Shown piece by piece: positions 19,902 through 30,638 of a stretch of DNA of 64,000 nucleotides. Under the pieces are notes generated by a model, which was not told the DNA's origin, made no database searches, and worked only from the letters and a program-made list of their open reading frames with translations. Positions within the stretch are counted from its first letter, which is position 1, and each line of letters opens with the position of its first letter. Made by a program: the position numbers and the translations under genes. The stretch covers positions 1 to 64,000 of the forward strand of contig NZ_BBMZ01000018.1 in assembly GCF_000759795.1 (NCBI RefSeq), read 5' to 3'. This DNA comes from Pseudescherichia vulneris NBRC 102420 (GTDB lineage Bacteria; Pseudomonadota; Gammaproteobacteria; Enterobacterales; Enterobacteriaceae).

Positions 19902-20968
19902 AGGGAGCTCCCCGCCGGCACGACAGCATTGAGCGGCGGAAGCAGGTTCCGGGCAGCAGCGATGACCTCCTCAGCCGGGATCACGGAGAGGTAGCGCCGG
20001 TTGCGATCGAGCTGGTCACGCGTCGGCATCGGCTGGTAGTTTCCGGCCCACAGCACGACGGCGTCCTCTGACCACGGACGCCAGGCAATATGATCGGTCG
20101 CGCCAAACAGGGCAATGATTTTCGTTTTTACCGCTGCGGCGATATGCATGGGCGCGGAGTCGACGCCAATAAACAGCGCGGCGTGATCGATAAGCGCGGC
20201 CAGCTCAGGAAAACGCGTTTTCCCCGCCAGCGCGGTGACCGGACGCGTTTCGCAGGCGCTGGCAATCTCTTCCACGCACGCCAGATCCTCCGCGCCGGGT
20301 CCCGAGGTGAGCACCACCTCATAGCCCTGATGATGCAGGGCGTCGATGACCTGAGAGAATTTGCTGTTATCCCAACACTTGAAGGCCTGGCGCGCCGTAG
20401 GTTGGATCACGACATAGTGCTCCCCTACCCCGGCGGCCGTCAGCTGCTCGCGCATCGCCTGCCAGTTTTGCCCGGCATAGCTCATGGTGAGCTCGCGATA
20501 ATCTTCCGCAATCCCCAGCGGACGCAGCGCCGACAGGTTGCGCTCAACAATATGATCGCCTACGACGGGAGCGTGATGGGTAAAGCTTTTACGCCAGAAC
20601 GCTGCCTGACGATGGGGGAAATCCTGCGAAATCTTGACGCGGGCAGGCAGGCAGCGCACCAGCGCGGCGACCATCCACTGGTCAGTGAGATTGACGATAA
20701 GATCGTAACGGTTAGCACGCAGCTGTTTGAGCACATCCACGAAGTTAGTGATTTTCTCCCCGGCTTTGGCTTTTTTATTTTTGAGGCCGTAGAGCGCGTT
20801 GATCTCCGCGTTTTCTGACAGGATAGGGATCGTATCCTGGTAGAGCAGCACGTCGATTTTCGCGTCAGGGTAGCGGCGTTTCAGGGTGCTTACGACGGGC
20901 GTCGTGAGCAGCATATCCCCATGAAAGCGCATTTTTATCAGCAGAATTCTTTGAAATGGCTTTTCCAC
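19898..20968 (-). CDS. waaQ: LPS heptosyltransferase III
   Basis: GT9 enzyme adding the branching heptose III to heptose II. It has 356 residues. Signatures: RILLIKMRFHGDMLLTTPV at the N-terminus and IGVDSAPMHIAAAVKTKII in the C-terminal domain. First gene of the leftward core operon, downstream of an ops element. The N-terminal context matches E. coli WaaQ. Confidence 0.95.
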   Translation of the reverse strand: MEKPFQRILLIKMRFHGDMLLTTPVVSTLKRRYPDAKIDVLLYQDTIPILSENAEINALYGLKNKKAKAGEKITNFVDVLKQLRANRYDLIVNLTDQWMVAALVRCLPARVKISQDFPHRQAAFWRKSFTHHAPVVGDHIVERNLSALRPLGIAEDYRELTMSYAGQNWQAMREQLTAAGVGEHYVVIQPTARQAFKCWDNSKFSQVIDALHHQGYEVVLTSGPGAEDLACVEEIASACETRPVTALAGKTRFPELAALIDHAALFIGVDSAPMHIAAAVKTKIIALFGATDHIAWRPWSEDAVVLWAGNYQPMPTRDQLDRNRRYLSVIPAEEVIAAARNLLPPLNAVVPAGSSL

Positions 20969-21013
20969 AAGCGGCTCTTATCCGTTGATGATGACCAATA
21001 TAAACAACAATAA

Positions 21014-21052
21014 GCACGCTACCGCCCAGGCTAACCCGCTACCCGTGCACCG
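21014..21052 (-). promoter_or_regulatory. JUMPstart/ops element of the waaQ operon
   Basis: On the leftward strand the sequence reads GGCGGTAGCGTG at 21015-21026, an exact ops element. It is preceded by GGTAGCGGGTTAGCCTGG, which matches the rest of the JUMPstart sequence. RfaH binds ops in the non-template strand of a paused RNA polymerase and suppresses termination through long LPS operons. It lies 46 bases upstream of waaQ, within the transcribed leader. The remaining divergent interval (21053-21287) is AT-rich and must hold the waaQ and waaA promoters. A leftward TACACT near 21075 is a possible -10 box, without a clear -35. Confidence 0.93.
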
Positions 21053-21287
21053 TAACGCGCTTATTTTTGCGCGCTAGTGTAGCATTTCTTGCTGTCTAAG
21101 CCGACACGAATGTTTTTTCAGCAACGTGCTGATTTCAACTAACTTTATAAAAATACAACAAAAAAGCACAGGTTTTAGGATTCATCGCCCACCGAAGGGG
21201 GGATTTGCAGCGAATTCGGCAAAAGTAATAGCATTGATGCAGCTAAATACATAGAATTCCCAGCACATCCATCAGCCAGTGCGTACT

Positions 21288-22565
21288 ATGCTTCAATTGC
21301 TTTACACCACTCTTTTCTACCTGATTCAGCCGCTTATTTGGCTGCGTCTCTGGGTGCGTGGTCGCAAAGCACCGGCATACCGCAAACGCTGGGGCGAGCG
21401 TTACGGCTTCTATAAGCAACCGCTGAAGCCCGGCGGCATTCTGATGCACTCCGTTTCCGTGGGCGAAACCCTGGCGGCCATTCCGCTGGTACGCGCCCTG
21501 CGCCATCGCTATCCGGATCTGCCCATTACCGTCACCACCATGACTCCGACCGGCTCCGAACGCGTGCTCTCCGCCTTTGGCAATGACGTTCAACACGTCT
21601 ACCTGCCCTACGATCTGCCGGACGCGCTCAATCGTTTTCTCAACGCGGTGGATCCGAAACTGGTGCTGGTGATGGAGACCGAGCTGTGGCCGAACCTGAT
21701 CGCCGCCCTGCACACGCGCAAAATCCCGCTGGTGATCGCTAATGCTCGTCTCTCTGCGCGCTCCGCTAAAGGCTATGCAAAGCTGGGCGATTTTATTCGT
21801 ACCCTGCTGCGTCGTATCACGTTGATCGCTGCCCAGAACGAGGAGGATGGCGAGCGCTTTATTGCCCTGGGTGCGAAGCGTAACCAGCTCACCGTTACCG
21901 GCAGCCTGAAGTTCGATATCTCGGTGACGCCGCAGCTCGCCTCCCGGGCTGTGACGCTGCGCCGCCAGTGGGCTCCGCATCGCCCGGTGTGGATCGCCAC
22001 CAGCACCCACGAGGGTGAAGAGAACGCGGTCATCGAGGCACATCAGACGCTGTTAAGAGAGTTTCCTAACCTGCTGCTGATCCTGGTTCCGCGCCACCCG
22101 GAACGTTTCCCGGATGCCATCAACCTGGTGCGCCAGGCGGGCCTGAGCTACACCACCCGCTCGTCCGGAGAAGTCCCCTCTAGCAGCACTCAGGTCGTGG
22201 TAGGCGATACTATGGGCGAGCTGATGCTGCTCTACGGCATTGCCGATCTCGCCTTCGTTGGCGGTTCGCTGGTAGAGCGCGGCGGGCATAACCCGCTTGA
22301 GGCCGCTGCGCACGCTATTCCGGTGCTGATGGGGCCGCACACCTTCAACTTTAAAGATATCTGCGCCCGTCTGACCCAAGCCGATGGTTTGATCACCGTG
22401 ACGGACGTCGCCTCGCTGAGCAAAGAGGTCGCCTCCCTGCTGACCGATGAGGACTACCGCAACTTTTACGGTCGCCATGCGGTAGAGGTGCTCTATCAAA
22501 ACCAGGGCGCGCTACAGCGTCTGTTACAATTGCTGGAACCCTATCTGCCACCAAAAGCCCATTAA
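21288..22565 (+). CDS. waaA: 3-deoxy-D-manno-octulosonic acid transferase
   Basis: Adds two Kdo residues to lipid IVA on the cytosolic face of the inner membrane (GT30). ATG at 21288 gives 425 residues, exactly the E. coli KdtA length; a GTG three codons upstream is also in frame. An N-terminal membrane anchor (LLYTTLFYLIQPLIWLRLWV) is followed by the conserved HSVSVGETLAA, METELWPN and VGGSLVERGGHNPLEAAA motifs. coaD follows after 9 bases. Confidence 0.97.
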   Translation: MLQLLYTTLFYLIQPLIWLRLWVRGRKAPAYRKRWGERYGFYKQPLKPGGILMHSVSVGETLAAIPLVRALRHRYPDLPITVTTMTPTGSERVLSAFGNDVQHVYLPYDLPDALNRFLNAVDPKLVLVMETELWPNLIAALHTRKIPLVIANARLSARSAKGYAKLGDFIRTLLRRITLIAAQNEEDGERFIALGAKRNQLTVTGSLKFDISVTPQLASRAVTLRRQWAPHRPVWIATSTHEGEENAVIEAHQTLLREFPNLLLILVPRHPERFPDAINLVRQAGLSYTTRSSGEVPSSSTQVVVGDTMGELMLLYGIADLAFVGGSLVERGGHNPLEAAAHAIPVLMGPHTFNFKDICARLTQADGLITVTDVASLSKEVASLLTDEDYRNFYGRHAVEVLYQNQGALQRLLQLLEPYLPPKAH

Positions 22566-23054
<489 letters not shown>

Positions 23055-23060
23055 GATCCG

Positions 23061-23098
23061 CTATGCCGGGCGGCACTGCGTTTGCCCGGCCTACATAG
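23061..23098. repeat. REP-like palindromic element
   Basis: CTATGCCGGGC and GCCCGGC-CTACATAG form an extended imperfect palindrome between convergent coaD and mutM. It has the GCCGG...CCGGCCTAC layout of enterobacterial REP units. A similar unit lies at 60282-60315. It probably acts as a 3'-end stabilising hairpin for both genes. Confidence 0.8.
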
Positions 23099-23103
23099 CG
23101 CAA

Positions 23104-23913
23104 CTACTTCTGGCAGTTACGGCAGTAGAAGGTCGCGCGCTGGGCGTGCTTGGTCGCAATAATTGGCGTCGCGCAGACGCGGCAGGGTTCACCTTTGCGC
23201 CCGTAAACCTGCAGCTGCTGGGCGAAGTAGCCTGGCTTGCCATCGCTTTGCAAAAAGTCTTTTAACGTTGTCCCGCCCTGCTCTATCGAACGCAGCAGCA
23301 CCGCCTTAATCACCTGCACCAGCAGGGCATACTCTTCCTGTGAGAGTGACGAGGCGAGCCGGTCGGGATGGATCCCGGCAGCAAACAGCGATTCGCTGGC
23401 GTAGATATTGCCTACGCCCACCACCAGCTTGTTATCCATCAGCCAGGGTTTAATGGCGGTTTTCTTTTTGGCGCACTTCTGCTGTAGATACTCGGCATTG
23501 AACGCATCGCTGAGCGGCTCCGGCCCCAGGTGCGCCAGCACGTTGTGTCCCTCCAGCTCTTTGGTCCACAGCCAGGCACCAAAGCGGCGGGGATCGGTAT
23601 AGCGCAGCACTTTGCCGTTGCTCATCACCAGATCGACATGATCGTGCTTCTCAGCAGGAAGATCGTGCGGAAGGATGCGCAGGCTGCCGGACATGCCGAG
23701 ATGGACGATGATCCAGCCGTCGGGCAGCTCCAGCAGCAGATATTTTGCCCGCCGCTGCACGCTCAGCACGGGTTTATCGCTCAGGCGATGGATCTCGTCG
23801 GAAACGGGCCAGCGCAGGCGGCCATTACGCACCACCGCGTGCAGGATAGTTTGCCCCACCAGATGCGGCTCTATACCGCGGCGGCTGGTTTCTACCTCAG
23901 GTAATTCAGGCAT
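23104..23913 (-). CDS. mutM: Formamidopyrimidine-DNA glycosylase
   Basis: Excises 8-oxoguanine and formamidopyrimidines. It has 269 residues as in E. coli. Processed N-terminal Pro2 and Glu3 (MPELPEVET) form the catalytic site, the helix-two-turn-helix carries GNIYASE, and the C-terminal zinc finger is CRVC ... CRNC. Downstream of rpmB-rpmG and separated from them by a terminator hairpin, as in E. coli. Confidence 0.98.
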   Translation of the reverse strand: MPELPEVETSRRGIEPHLVGQTILHAVVRNGRLRWPVSDEIHRLSDKPVLSVQRRAKYLLLELPDGWIIVHLGMSGSLRILPHDLPAEKHDHVDLVMSNGKVLRYTDPRRFGAWLWTKELEGHNVLAHLGPEPLSDAFNAEYLQQKCAKKKTAIKPWLMDNKLVVGVGNIYASESLFAAGIHPDRLASSLSQEEYALLVQVIKAVLLRSIEQGGTTLKDFLQSDGKPGYFAQQLQVYGRKGEPCRVCATPIIATKHAQRATFYCRNCQK

Positions 23914-23939
23914 GTTTCCTCCTCAGAGACGCAGAATGC

Positions 23940-23963
23940 AAAAAACCCGGCCGAAGCCGGGTT
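23940..23963 (-). terminator. Terminator after rpmG
   Basis: On the leftward strand AAACCCGGC-TTCG-GCCGGGTTTTTT forms a perfect GC-rich stem capped by a TTCG tetraloop and followed by T residues. It lies between rpmG and mutM, so it should reduce mutM expression relative to the ribosomal protein genes. Confidence 0.9.
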
Positions 23964-23984
23964 TCTGTACAAGAAAACTAAAAC

Positions 23985-24155
<171 letters not shown>

Positions 24156-24174
24156 TTATTTCCTCTTTAAGTAC

Positions 24175-24432
<258 letters not shown>

Positions 24433-24556
24433 TTAGCTCGAGCTTCGTATAGGGTTTTGACGCCTCGTCAGGCTGTAAGGCCCGGTCACGGCGGTTCAGT
24501 GTGAACTCGCGATTGCCAGGCCCAAATGCCAAACCCGAGATTCTCAAAGGTGGCGT

Positions 24557-24585
24557 AGTATACGCTGTGTCGGCTGTGTGCTCAA
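24557..24585 (-). promoter_or_regulatory. Sigma-70 promoter of rpmB
   Basis: On the leftward strand TTGAGC (24580-24585) and TATACT (24557-24562) are separated by exactly 17 bases. It lies between radC and rpmB, reads toward rpmB, and leaves a leader of roughly 140 bases. No other pair this good is visible in the interval. Confidence 0.82.
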
Positions 24586-24627
24586 GTCCCGAACAGACAA
24601 AGATCCCGCTGGATCGCGCGGGGTGGT

Positions 24628-25323
24628 TTAAATCCAACCACGTTCGGCAAATGAAACCCACTCTCCCCGGCCTACCACGAGGTGATCTAATACACGGATA
24701 TCCATGAATTCACAACACTTTACCACACGTTCGGTAATTTGTTTATCGGCAAAACTGGGTTCTGCATAACCCGAAGGATGATTGTGAGCAAGGATCACGG
24801 CGGCGGCGTTGATCGCGATAGCTTCCCGGACAATTTCACGCGGATGCACCTCAACGTGGCTCAGCGTGCCGGAAAAGAGGCGGCTGTGCCTGAGCACCCG
24901 GTTCTGGTTGTTGAGATAGATGACCAGAAAGATCTCGCGCGGCTCGTCGGCAAGCTGGCTTTGTAAAAACGCTCTGGTCGCTTGCGGGCTGTCCAGAGTC
25001 AGCGCCTCCTGAATGCTGGAGGCGTGGTAGCGTCGCGCCAGCTCGGCGATGCCTTTGAGCTGGGCAAACTTTGCCACGCCGATACCCGATACCTCGGCAA
25101 ACTGCTGCGCATCCGCAGAGAGCAGATCGTACAGCGAACCGAAATGCGCCACCAGATATTCAGCGAAGGCCATCACGCTGCGCTCCGGCGTGCCGGTACG
25201 CAGAAACAGCGCCAGCAGTTCGATATCGGTGAGGGATGTAATCCCTAGCCGCAGCATCTTCTCGCGGGGCATCTTTTCACGCGGCATGTTCTCATATGAC
25301 GTCAGCGATCTCGCCGTTTCCAT
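24628..25323 (-). CDS. radC: RadC-family JAB domain protein
   Basis: An MPN/JAMM domain protein of 231 residues (E. coli 222). A helix-hairpin-helix-like region ([12 protein letters not shown]) is followed by the metal motif [15 protein letters not shown] (HxHx10D). The start at 25323 has GGGGAG six bases upstream. The function of RadC proteins is unsettled; a role in radiation repair was retracted for E. coli. The N-terminus holds a tandem [11 protein letters not shown] duplication where E. coli has one MPREKM. It is divergent from coaBC. Confidence 0.95.
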   Translation of the reverse strand: METARSLTSYENMPREKMPREKMLRLGITSLTDIELLALFLRTGTPERSVMAFAEYLVAHFGSLYDLLSADAQQFAEVSGIGVAKFAQLKGIAELARRYHASSIQEALTLDSPQATRAFLQSQLADEPREIFLVIYLNNQNRVLRHSRLFSGTLSHVEVHPREIVREAIAINAAAVILAHNHPSGYAEPSFADKQITERVVKCCEFMDIRVLDHLVVGRGEWVSFAERGWI

Positions 25324-25493
25324 AGCGCTCCCCCCTGTGAAAACCCGATTTTGCCACGGCACGCGCAGCGGCTCGACTTACGGTATTCGCTTTTGCGTAG
25401 CAGCTCGTAAAGTGTGTCATGCGCAAAAGCACGCCACTTTGCAGAGTGTGATAAAATGCCCACCTTCTGGTGAAACCCCAACAGGAATGAATC

Positions 25494-26708
25494 ATGATGA
25501 GCCTGGCCGGTAAAAAAATCGTTCTTGGCGTGAGCGGCGGCATCGCTGCGTATAAAACGCCGGAGCTGGTGCGTCGTCTGCGCGATCGCGGCGCAGAGGT
25601 GCGTGTGGCAATGACCGAGGGTGCCAAAGCCTTTATTACTCCCCTGAGCCTGCAGGCGGTGTCGGGCTATCCGGTTTCCGATAGCCTGCTGGATCCGGCT
25701 GCCGAAGCGGCAATGGGGCATATCGAGCTGGGCAAGTGGGCCGACCTGGTGATCCTCGCCCCGGCAACCGCCGATTTGATTGCCCGCGTGACCGCCGGTA
25801 TGGCTAACGATCTGGTATCGACCATCTGCCTGGCTACGCCGTCCCCCGTTGCGGTGGTACCGGCGATGAACCAGCAGATGTACCGCGCCGCCCCTACTCA
25901 GCATAACCTCAGCGTGCTGGCCGCCCGTGGCGTGCTGCTGTGGGGGCCGGACAGCGGCAGCCAGGCCTGTGGTGACGTGGGTCCAGGCCGGATGCTCGAC
26001 CCGCTGGCTATCGTCGATTTGGCCGCAGCGCATTTTTCGCCTGTCAAAACACTGCAACATCTGAATATCATGATTACCGCAGGTCCGACGCAGGAGCTAC
26101 TGGATCCGGTGCGCTACATCACCAATAAAAGCTCCGGCAAGATGGGCTTCGCCATTGCCGACGCCGCGGCCCGCCTCGGCGCGAACGTGACGTTGGTGAG
26201 CGGCCCGGTGTCGCTGCCGACGCCAGCAGGGGTGAAGCGTGTCGATGTGGTGACCGCGCTGGAGATGGAAGCCGCCGTACAGGCTCAGGTTCAGTCGCAG
26301 CAGATTTTTATCGGCTGTGCTGCCGTTGCTGACTACCGCGCCGCCGCCGTTGCCGATGAGAAGATCAAAAAGCAAGGCGATGAAATTACAATAAAAATGG
26401 TTAAAAACCCGGATATCGTTGCTGGCGTTGCGGCACTGAGTACAAACCGCCCTTATGTGGTAGGGTTTGCCGCCGAAACAAATAATGTGGAAGAATACGC
26501 CCGGCAAAAACGTATCCGCAAAAACCTTGATCTGATCTGCGCCAATGACGTATCTGATTCAAATCAAGGGTTTAATAGCGACAACAACGCATTACACCTT
26601 TTCTGGCAGGATGGCGATAAAGTCCTGCCGCTTGAGCGCAAAGCACTTCTGGGACAACTACTACTGGACGAGATCGTTACCCGTTATGATGAAAAAAATC
26701 GACGTTAA
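25494..26708 (+). CDS. coaBC: Bifunctional phosphopantothenoylcysteine decarboxylase/phosphopantothenate-cysteine ligase
   Basis: Two consecutive steps of CoA synthesis. It has 404 residues (E. coli Dfp 406). The N-terminal FMN decarboxylase domain (about 1-190) has [10 protein letters not shown], the PAMN motif (VPAMNQQM) and the substrate-clamp Cys in [10 protein letters not shown]. The C-terminal CTP-dependent ligase (about 191-404) starts ITAGPTQE and contains the KMVKNPDIV loop. Its 3' end overlaps dut by about 20 bases. Confidence 0.98.
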   Translation: MMSLAGKKIVLGVSGGIAAYKTPELVRRLRDRGAEVRVAMTEGAKAFITPLSLQAVSGYPVSDSLLDPAAEAAMGHIELGKWADLVILAPATADLIARVTAGMANDLVSTICLATPSPVAVVPAMNQQMYRAAPTQHNLSVLAARGVLLWGPDSGSQACGDVGPGRMLDPLAIVDLAAAHFSPVKTLQHLNIMITAGPTQELLDPVRYITNKSSGKMGFAIADAAARLGANVTLVSGPVSLPTPAGVKRVDVVTALEMEAAVQAQVQSQQIFIGCAAVADYRAAAVADEKIKKQGDEITIKMVKNPDIVAGVAALSTNRPYVVGFAAETNNVEEYARQKRIRKNLDLICANDVSDSNQGFNSDNNALHLFWQDGDKVLPLERKALLGQLLLDEIVTRYDEKNRR

Positions 26709-27144
26709 AATTATGGACCCGCGCGTTGGCAAAGCGTTTCCGCTGCCAACCTACGCCACCTCCGGCTCTGCCGGTCTTGACCTGCGAGCCTGTCTTGATG
26801 ACGCCGTAGAGCTGGCACCGGGCGCAACGACGCTGCTGCCGACGGGCCTGGCTATTCACATCGCCGATCCGTCGCTGGCCGCCGTGATTTTACCGCGCTC
26901 GGGCCTTGGCCATAAGCATGGCGTGGTGCTGGGCAACCTGGTTGGCCTGATTGATTCAGACTACCAGGGACAGCTGATGGTCTCGGTCTGGAACCGCGGC
27001 AAGGAGAGCTTCACGATTGAGCCGGGCGAACGTATTGCACAGATGGTATTTGTGCCGGTGGTGCAGGCAGAGTTCAACCTGGTAGAAGAGTTTGACAGCT
27101 CTGAACGTGGTGAAGGCGGCTTCGGCCATTCCGGGCGTCAGTAG
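26689..27144 (+). CDS. dut: dUTP diphosphatase
   Basis: Hydrolyses dUTP to dUMP and keeps uracil out of DNA. The trimeric enzyme has 151 residues as in E. coli. All five motifs are present: [34 protein letters not shown] and the C-terminal [10 protein letters not shown]. Two adjacent ATG codons (26686, 26689) could start it; the second gives the E. coli length. The start lies inside coaBC. slmA follows after 39 bases. Confidence 0.98.
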   Translation: MKKIDVKIMDPRVGKAFPLPTYATSGSAGLDLRACLDDAVELAPGATTLLPTGLAIHIADPSLAAVILPRSGLGHKHGVVLGNLVGLIDSDYQGQLMVSVWNRGKESFTIEPGERIAQMVFVPVVQAEFNLVEEFDSSERGEGGFGHSGRQ

Positions 27145-27183
27145 ATCGCCTCGTCCTTATATCATCCAGGATGCGTCTAAAAG

Positions 27184-27780
27184 ATGGCAGAAAAACAAAC
27201 CGCGAAAAGGAATCGTCGCGAAGAAATACTTCAGTCTCTAGCACTTATGCTTGAATCCAGCGATGGCAGCCAACGCATTACCACGGCCAAGCTGGCGGCG
27301 TCGGTTGGTGTCTCCGAAGCAGCTCTTTATCGTCATTTTCCAAGCAAAACGCGCATGTTTGACAGCTTGATCGAGTTTATCGAAGATAGCTTGACGACGC
27401 GTATCAACTTAATCCTAAAAGATGAGAAAGATACGCTGGCACGCCTGCGTCTCATCATTCAGCTGATTTTAGGCTTTGGTGAACGCAATCCTGGATTGAC
27501 GCGGATCCTCACCGGTCACGCGCTGATGTTTGAGCAGGATCGCTTACAGAGCCGTATTAATCAGCTATTTGAGCGGATTGAATCGCAGCTGCGGCAGGTT
27601 CTGCGCGAGCGGAAGATGCGCGAAGGTGAAGGTTTTACCGTGGATGAGACGCTGCTGGCGAGCCAGCTGCTGGCCCAGTGTGAAGGTATGCTGTCGCGCT
27701 TTGTCCGCAGCGAGTTCAAATATCGACCGACGGACGACTTTGACGTCCGCTGGCCGCTGATGGTGGCCCAGCTACATTAA
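27184..27780 (+). CDS. slmA: Nucleoid occlusion factor SlmA
   Basis: TetR-type DNA-binding protein of 198 residues as in E. coli. When bound to its chromosomal sites it disassembles FtsZ polymers and protects the nucleoid from septation. The N-terminal helix-turn-helix includes [20 protein letters not shown]; the C-terminal helical domain mediates dimer and FtsZ contacts. Third gene of coaBC-dut-slmA. Confidence 0.97.
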   Translation: MAEKQTAKRNRREEILQSLALMLESSDGSQRITTAKLAASVGVSEAALYRHFPSKTRMFDSLIEFIEDSLTTRINLILKDEKDTLARLRLIIQLILGFGERNPGLTRILTGHALMFEQDRLQSRINQLFERIESQLRQVLRERKMREGEGFTVDETLLASQLLAQCEGMLSRFVRSEFKYRPTDDFDVRWPLMVAQLH

Positions 27781-27802
27781 TCCCTCAGCCTGCCGATCCG
27801 TA

Positions 27803-27835
27803 AGCCCGGTCCGCATTCGCGCGGCCGGGTTATTT
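27803..27835. terminator. Bidirectional terminator between slmA and pyrE
   Basis: AGCCCGG-TCCGC-ATTC-GCGCGG-CCGGGTT forms a GC-rich hairpin followed by TTATTT on the rightward strand. It lies in the 60-base gap between the convergent slmA and pyrE stops. Confidence 0.75.
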
Positions 27836-27840
27836 AACGC

Positions 27841-28482
27841 TTAAACGCCAAACTCTTCCCGATACGCCTGCACCGACGCCAGATGGTTCGCCATCTCCGG
27901 ACGCTCTTCCAGATAAGCAATCAGATCCTTCAGGGTGATGATAGAGATCACCTGACAGCCGTAGTCGCGTTCGACCTCCTGAATTGCCGAGATATCCCCG
28001 CGTCCGCGCTCCTGACGGTCAAGGGAGATCAGTACCCCTGCCAGCGTCGCACCATTGGCCTGGATAATCTCCATTGACTCACGAATAGCGGTTCCGGCGG
28101 TGATCACGTCATCGACCAGCATAACTCGCCCCTGCAGCGCGCTGCCGACCAGACTGCCGCCCTCGCCGTGGTCCTTGGCCTCTTTACGGTTAAAGCAGTA
28201 GGGCACGTCGCGCTCGTGGTGCTCCGCCAGCGCAACCGCCGTGGTGGTGGCGATGGGAATGCCTTTATAGGCAGGGCCAAACAGCAGATCGAAATCGATA
28301 CCGGAATCCACCAACGCTTCGGCATAGAAACGGCCTAACAGTGCCAGATCGCGCCCGGTATTAAACAGCCCGGCGTTGAAGAAATAGGGGCTTTTACGCC
28401 CGGATTTCAGCGTAAACTCGCCGAACTTAAGTACCTGCTTGTTAAGCGCAAACTCAATAAACTGGCGCTGATACGGTTTCAT
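27841..28482 (-). CDS. pyrE: Orotate phosphoribosyltransferase
   Basis: Forms OMP from orotate and PRPP in pyrimidine synthesis. MKPYQRQF at 28482 gives 213 residues, the E. coli length. The PRPP motif is [13 protein letters not shown], and [10 protein letters not shown] is the flexible catalytic loop. It lies downstream of rph with a UTP-sensing attenuator between them. Confidence 0.98.
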   Translation of the reverse strand: MKPYQRQFIEFALNKQVLKFGEFTLKSGRKSPYFFNAGLFNTGRDLALLGRFYAEALVDSGIDFDLLFGPAYKGIPIATTTAVALAEHHERDVPYCFNRKEAKDHGEGGSLVGSALQGRVMLVDDVITAGTAIRESMEIIQANGATLAGVLISLDRQERGRGDISAIQEVERDYGCQVISIITLKDLIAYLEERPEMANHLASVQAYREEFGV

Positions 28483-28539
28483 GGATTCGCTCCTCATCTC
28501 ACTTTCATTGTTAACTTACTGACACGCTATATCACAGAC

Positions 28540-28567
28540 AAAAGAAAGGCGACTCAATGGTCGCCCT
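28540..28567 (-). promoter_or_regulatory. Pyrimidine-sensitive attenuator upstream of pyrE
   Basis: On the leftward strand GGGCGACC-ATTGA-GTCGCC is followed by TTTCTTTT, a terminator placed just after the rph stop. In E. coli, high UTP uncouples translation of rph from transcription so that this hairpin forms, and low UTP lets ribosomes prevent it. The same layout is intact here. Confidence 0.88.
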
Positions 28568-28572
28568 TAAAA

Positions 28573-29289
28573 CTAATTCTCTAACGCCGCTTTTTGCGTC
28601 GCTACGATGGATTCAATCCCCTCTCTGGCCAACGCCAGCAATGAGAGCAGCTCCTCATGGGTGAACGGCTCGCCTTCGGCGGTGCCCTGCACCTCGATCA
28701 TGCGGCCATCTTCGGTCATCACTACGTTCATATCGGTTTCGGCGGCAGAGTCTTCAACATACTCCAGATCGCACACTGCTTCGCCCTTGACGATGCCCAC
28801 GGAGACCGCTGCCACCATCCCTTTCATTGGGTTGGTCTTCAGCTTGCCGGCAGCAACCAGCTTGTTCAGCGCATCTGCCAGCGCCACGCACGCACCGGTA
28901 ATGGAGGCAGTACGCGTGCCACCATCGGCCTGGATCACGTCGCAGTCGAGGGTGATGGTGAACTCACCCAGCGCTTTTAAGTCTACGGCGGCGCGCAGAG
29001 AGCGGGCGATCAGGCGCTGGATCTCCAGCGTACGGCCACCCTGCTTGCCTTTCGCGGCTTCACGCGCGTTACGGGTATGGGTAGCGCGCGGCAACATGCC
29101 ATACTCAGCGGTGATCCACCCCTGACCCTGGCCTTTCAGAAAACGCGGCACGCCTTCATCAATAGAGGCGGTACACAGAACTTTAGTGTCACCGAATTCA
29201 ACCAGCACGGCACCTTCAGCGTGTTTTGTATAGTTTCGGGTCAGGATGACGGGACGCACCTGATTAGCGCTACGGCCTGCTGGACGCAT
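28573..29289 (-). CDS. rph: Ribonuclease PH
   Basis: Phosphorolytic 3'-5' exoribonuclease that trims tRNA 3' ends. It has 238 residues, the full wild-type length. E. coli K-12 carries a frameshift that shortens this protein and lowers pyrE expression; that defect is absent here. Conserved motifs include [29 protein letters not shown] and EVQGTAEG. It is cotranscribed with pyrE and divergent from yicC. Confidence 0.98.
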   Translation of the reverse strand: MRPAGRSANQVRPVILTRNYTKHAEGAVLVEFGDTKVLCTASIDEGVPRFLKGQGQGWITAEYGMLPRATHTRNAREAAKGKQGGRTLEIQRLIARSLRAAVDLKALGEFTITLDCDVIQADGGTRTASITGACVALADALNKLVAAGKLKTNPMKGMVAAVSVGIVKGEAVCDLEYVEDSAAETDMNVVMTEDGRMIEVQGTAEGEPFTHEELLSLLALAREGIESIVATQKAALEN

Positions 29290-29413
29290 GATGATTTCTC
29301 CGGCTTCTACGAATGTGGCTGCGCATTATACGGACTAAATACGCTTATTCCTATCTTGAGAAGGCCCCGAAAGCTATAATCCCCCCATCTCCTCTTTAAA
29401 AACAGGAACGTCT

Positions 29414-30277
29414 ATGATCCGCAGTATGACAGCCTACGCCCGGCGTGAAATCAAGGGTGAATGGGGCAGCGCAGTCTGGGAACTGCGCTCGGTTAACCAG
29501 CGCTATCTGGAGACGTGGTTTCGCCTGCCGGAGCAGTTCCGCAGCCTTGAGCCTGTAGTTCGCGAGCGTATCCGTACCCGTCTGACCCGCGGCAAAATCG
29601 AATGCAACCTGCGCTTTGAGCCGGACGTCAGCGCGCAAAGCGAGCTGATTCTCAATGAAAAACTGGCTAAACAGCTTGTCACAGCCGCGAACTGGGTCAA
29701 AATGCAGAGCGACGAGGGTGAAATTAACCCGGTTGATATTCTGCGCTGGCCGGGCGTGATGGCCGCTCAGGAGCAGGATCTGGACGCGATTGCCGCTGAA
29801 ATCCTCTCTGCGCTAGACGGCGCGCTGGATGATTTTATCGTCGCCCGTGAGACCGAAGGTCAGGCGCTGAAGAGCCTGATCGAGCAGCGTCTGGAAGGCG
29901 TTAGCACAGAAGTCACCAAAGTACGTGCTCAGATGCCGGAAGTGCTGAAGTGGCAGCGCGAACGCCTGGTTGCCAAGCTGGAAGATGCTCAGGTGCAGCT
30001 GGAAAACAACCGTCTTGAGCAGGAGCTGGTACTGATGGCTCAGCGCATCGACGTCGCTGAAGAGCTGGACCGCCTCGACGCGCATGTGAAAGAGACCTAC
30101 AACATTCTGAAGAAGAAAGAGGCCGTAGGCCGCCGCCTGGACTTTATGATGCAGGAGTTCAACCGCGAGTCGAACACTCTGGCGTCAAAGTCTATCAATG
30201 CTGATATCACCACCTCTGCTATTGAGCTGAAGGTGCTGATCGAGCAGATGCGCGAGCAGATTCAGAATATTGAGTGA
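29414..30277 (+). CDS. yicC: YicC-family endoribonuclease
   Basis: The 287 residues match E. coli YicC. The N-terminal YicC domain begins MIRSMTAYARRE; the C-terminal DUF1732 segment contains EELDRLDAHVKET and GRRLDFMMQEFNRESNT. Members have been reported as endoribonucleases, and E. coli YicC is linked to decay of the small RNA RyhB. It ends in a canonical terminator, and conserved synteny with E. coli breaks off immediately after it. Confidence 0.95.
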   Translation: MIRSMTAYARREIKGEWGSAVWELRSVNQRYLETWFRLPEQFRSLEPVVRERIRTRLTRGKIECNLRFEPDVSAQSELILNEKLAKQLVTAANWVKMQSDEGEINPVDILRWPGVMAAQEQDLDAIAAEILSALDGALDDFIVARETEGQALKSLIEQRLEGVSTEVTKVRAQMPEVLKWQRERLVAKLEDAQVQLENNRLEQELVLMAQRIDVAEELDRLDAHVKETYNILKKKEAVGRRLDFMMQEFNRESNTLASKSINADITTSAIELKVLIEQMREQIQNIE

Positions 30278-30312
30278 TGCTTAACGCGAGCTTATCTTGC
30301 TCTAGCTAAATC

Positions 30313-30346
30313 AAAAGGCCATTGTAAAAGATGGCCTTTTTGTTTT
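30313..30346 (+). terminator. Terminator after yicC
   Basis: AAAAGGCCAT pairs with ATGGCCTTTT across a loop of about eight bases, followed by TTGTTTTTT. It marks the left edge of the AT-rich accessory block. Confidence 0.88.
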
Positions 30347-30638
30347 TTATCGCAGTACTGAAAATAGCTGATGAATTTATCTATTAGGTAAAGCTGTAAC
30401 TTGTAAAGGTAATTAATCAGCATCTAAAATAACGACTCTTGTTACGTTCTTCATTAATAAGAAAGATGCACTATGCTATTTCAGCGCCATATTAAGAAAA
30501 AAACCGCACTAATAATTCATATTTAAAATAATGCTTAGGGTAAGCTGCCGGGAATGCATTGCTTATCCAACACCACGTTCTGTTTGTTAAACGTGTGTTA
30601 TTTACATACAGAGATAACAGTACAAGGAAGTTAACATT
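30347..30638. other. AT-rich non-coding interval before the DUF3289 gene
   Basis: I see no supported gene here. The interval is AT-rich, unlike the core genome on its left. It must contain the promoter for the toxin-like gene, but no clear -35/-10 pair can be named. AAGGAAG about ten bases before 30639 is the ribosome binding site of the next gene. Confidence 0.5.
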
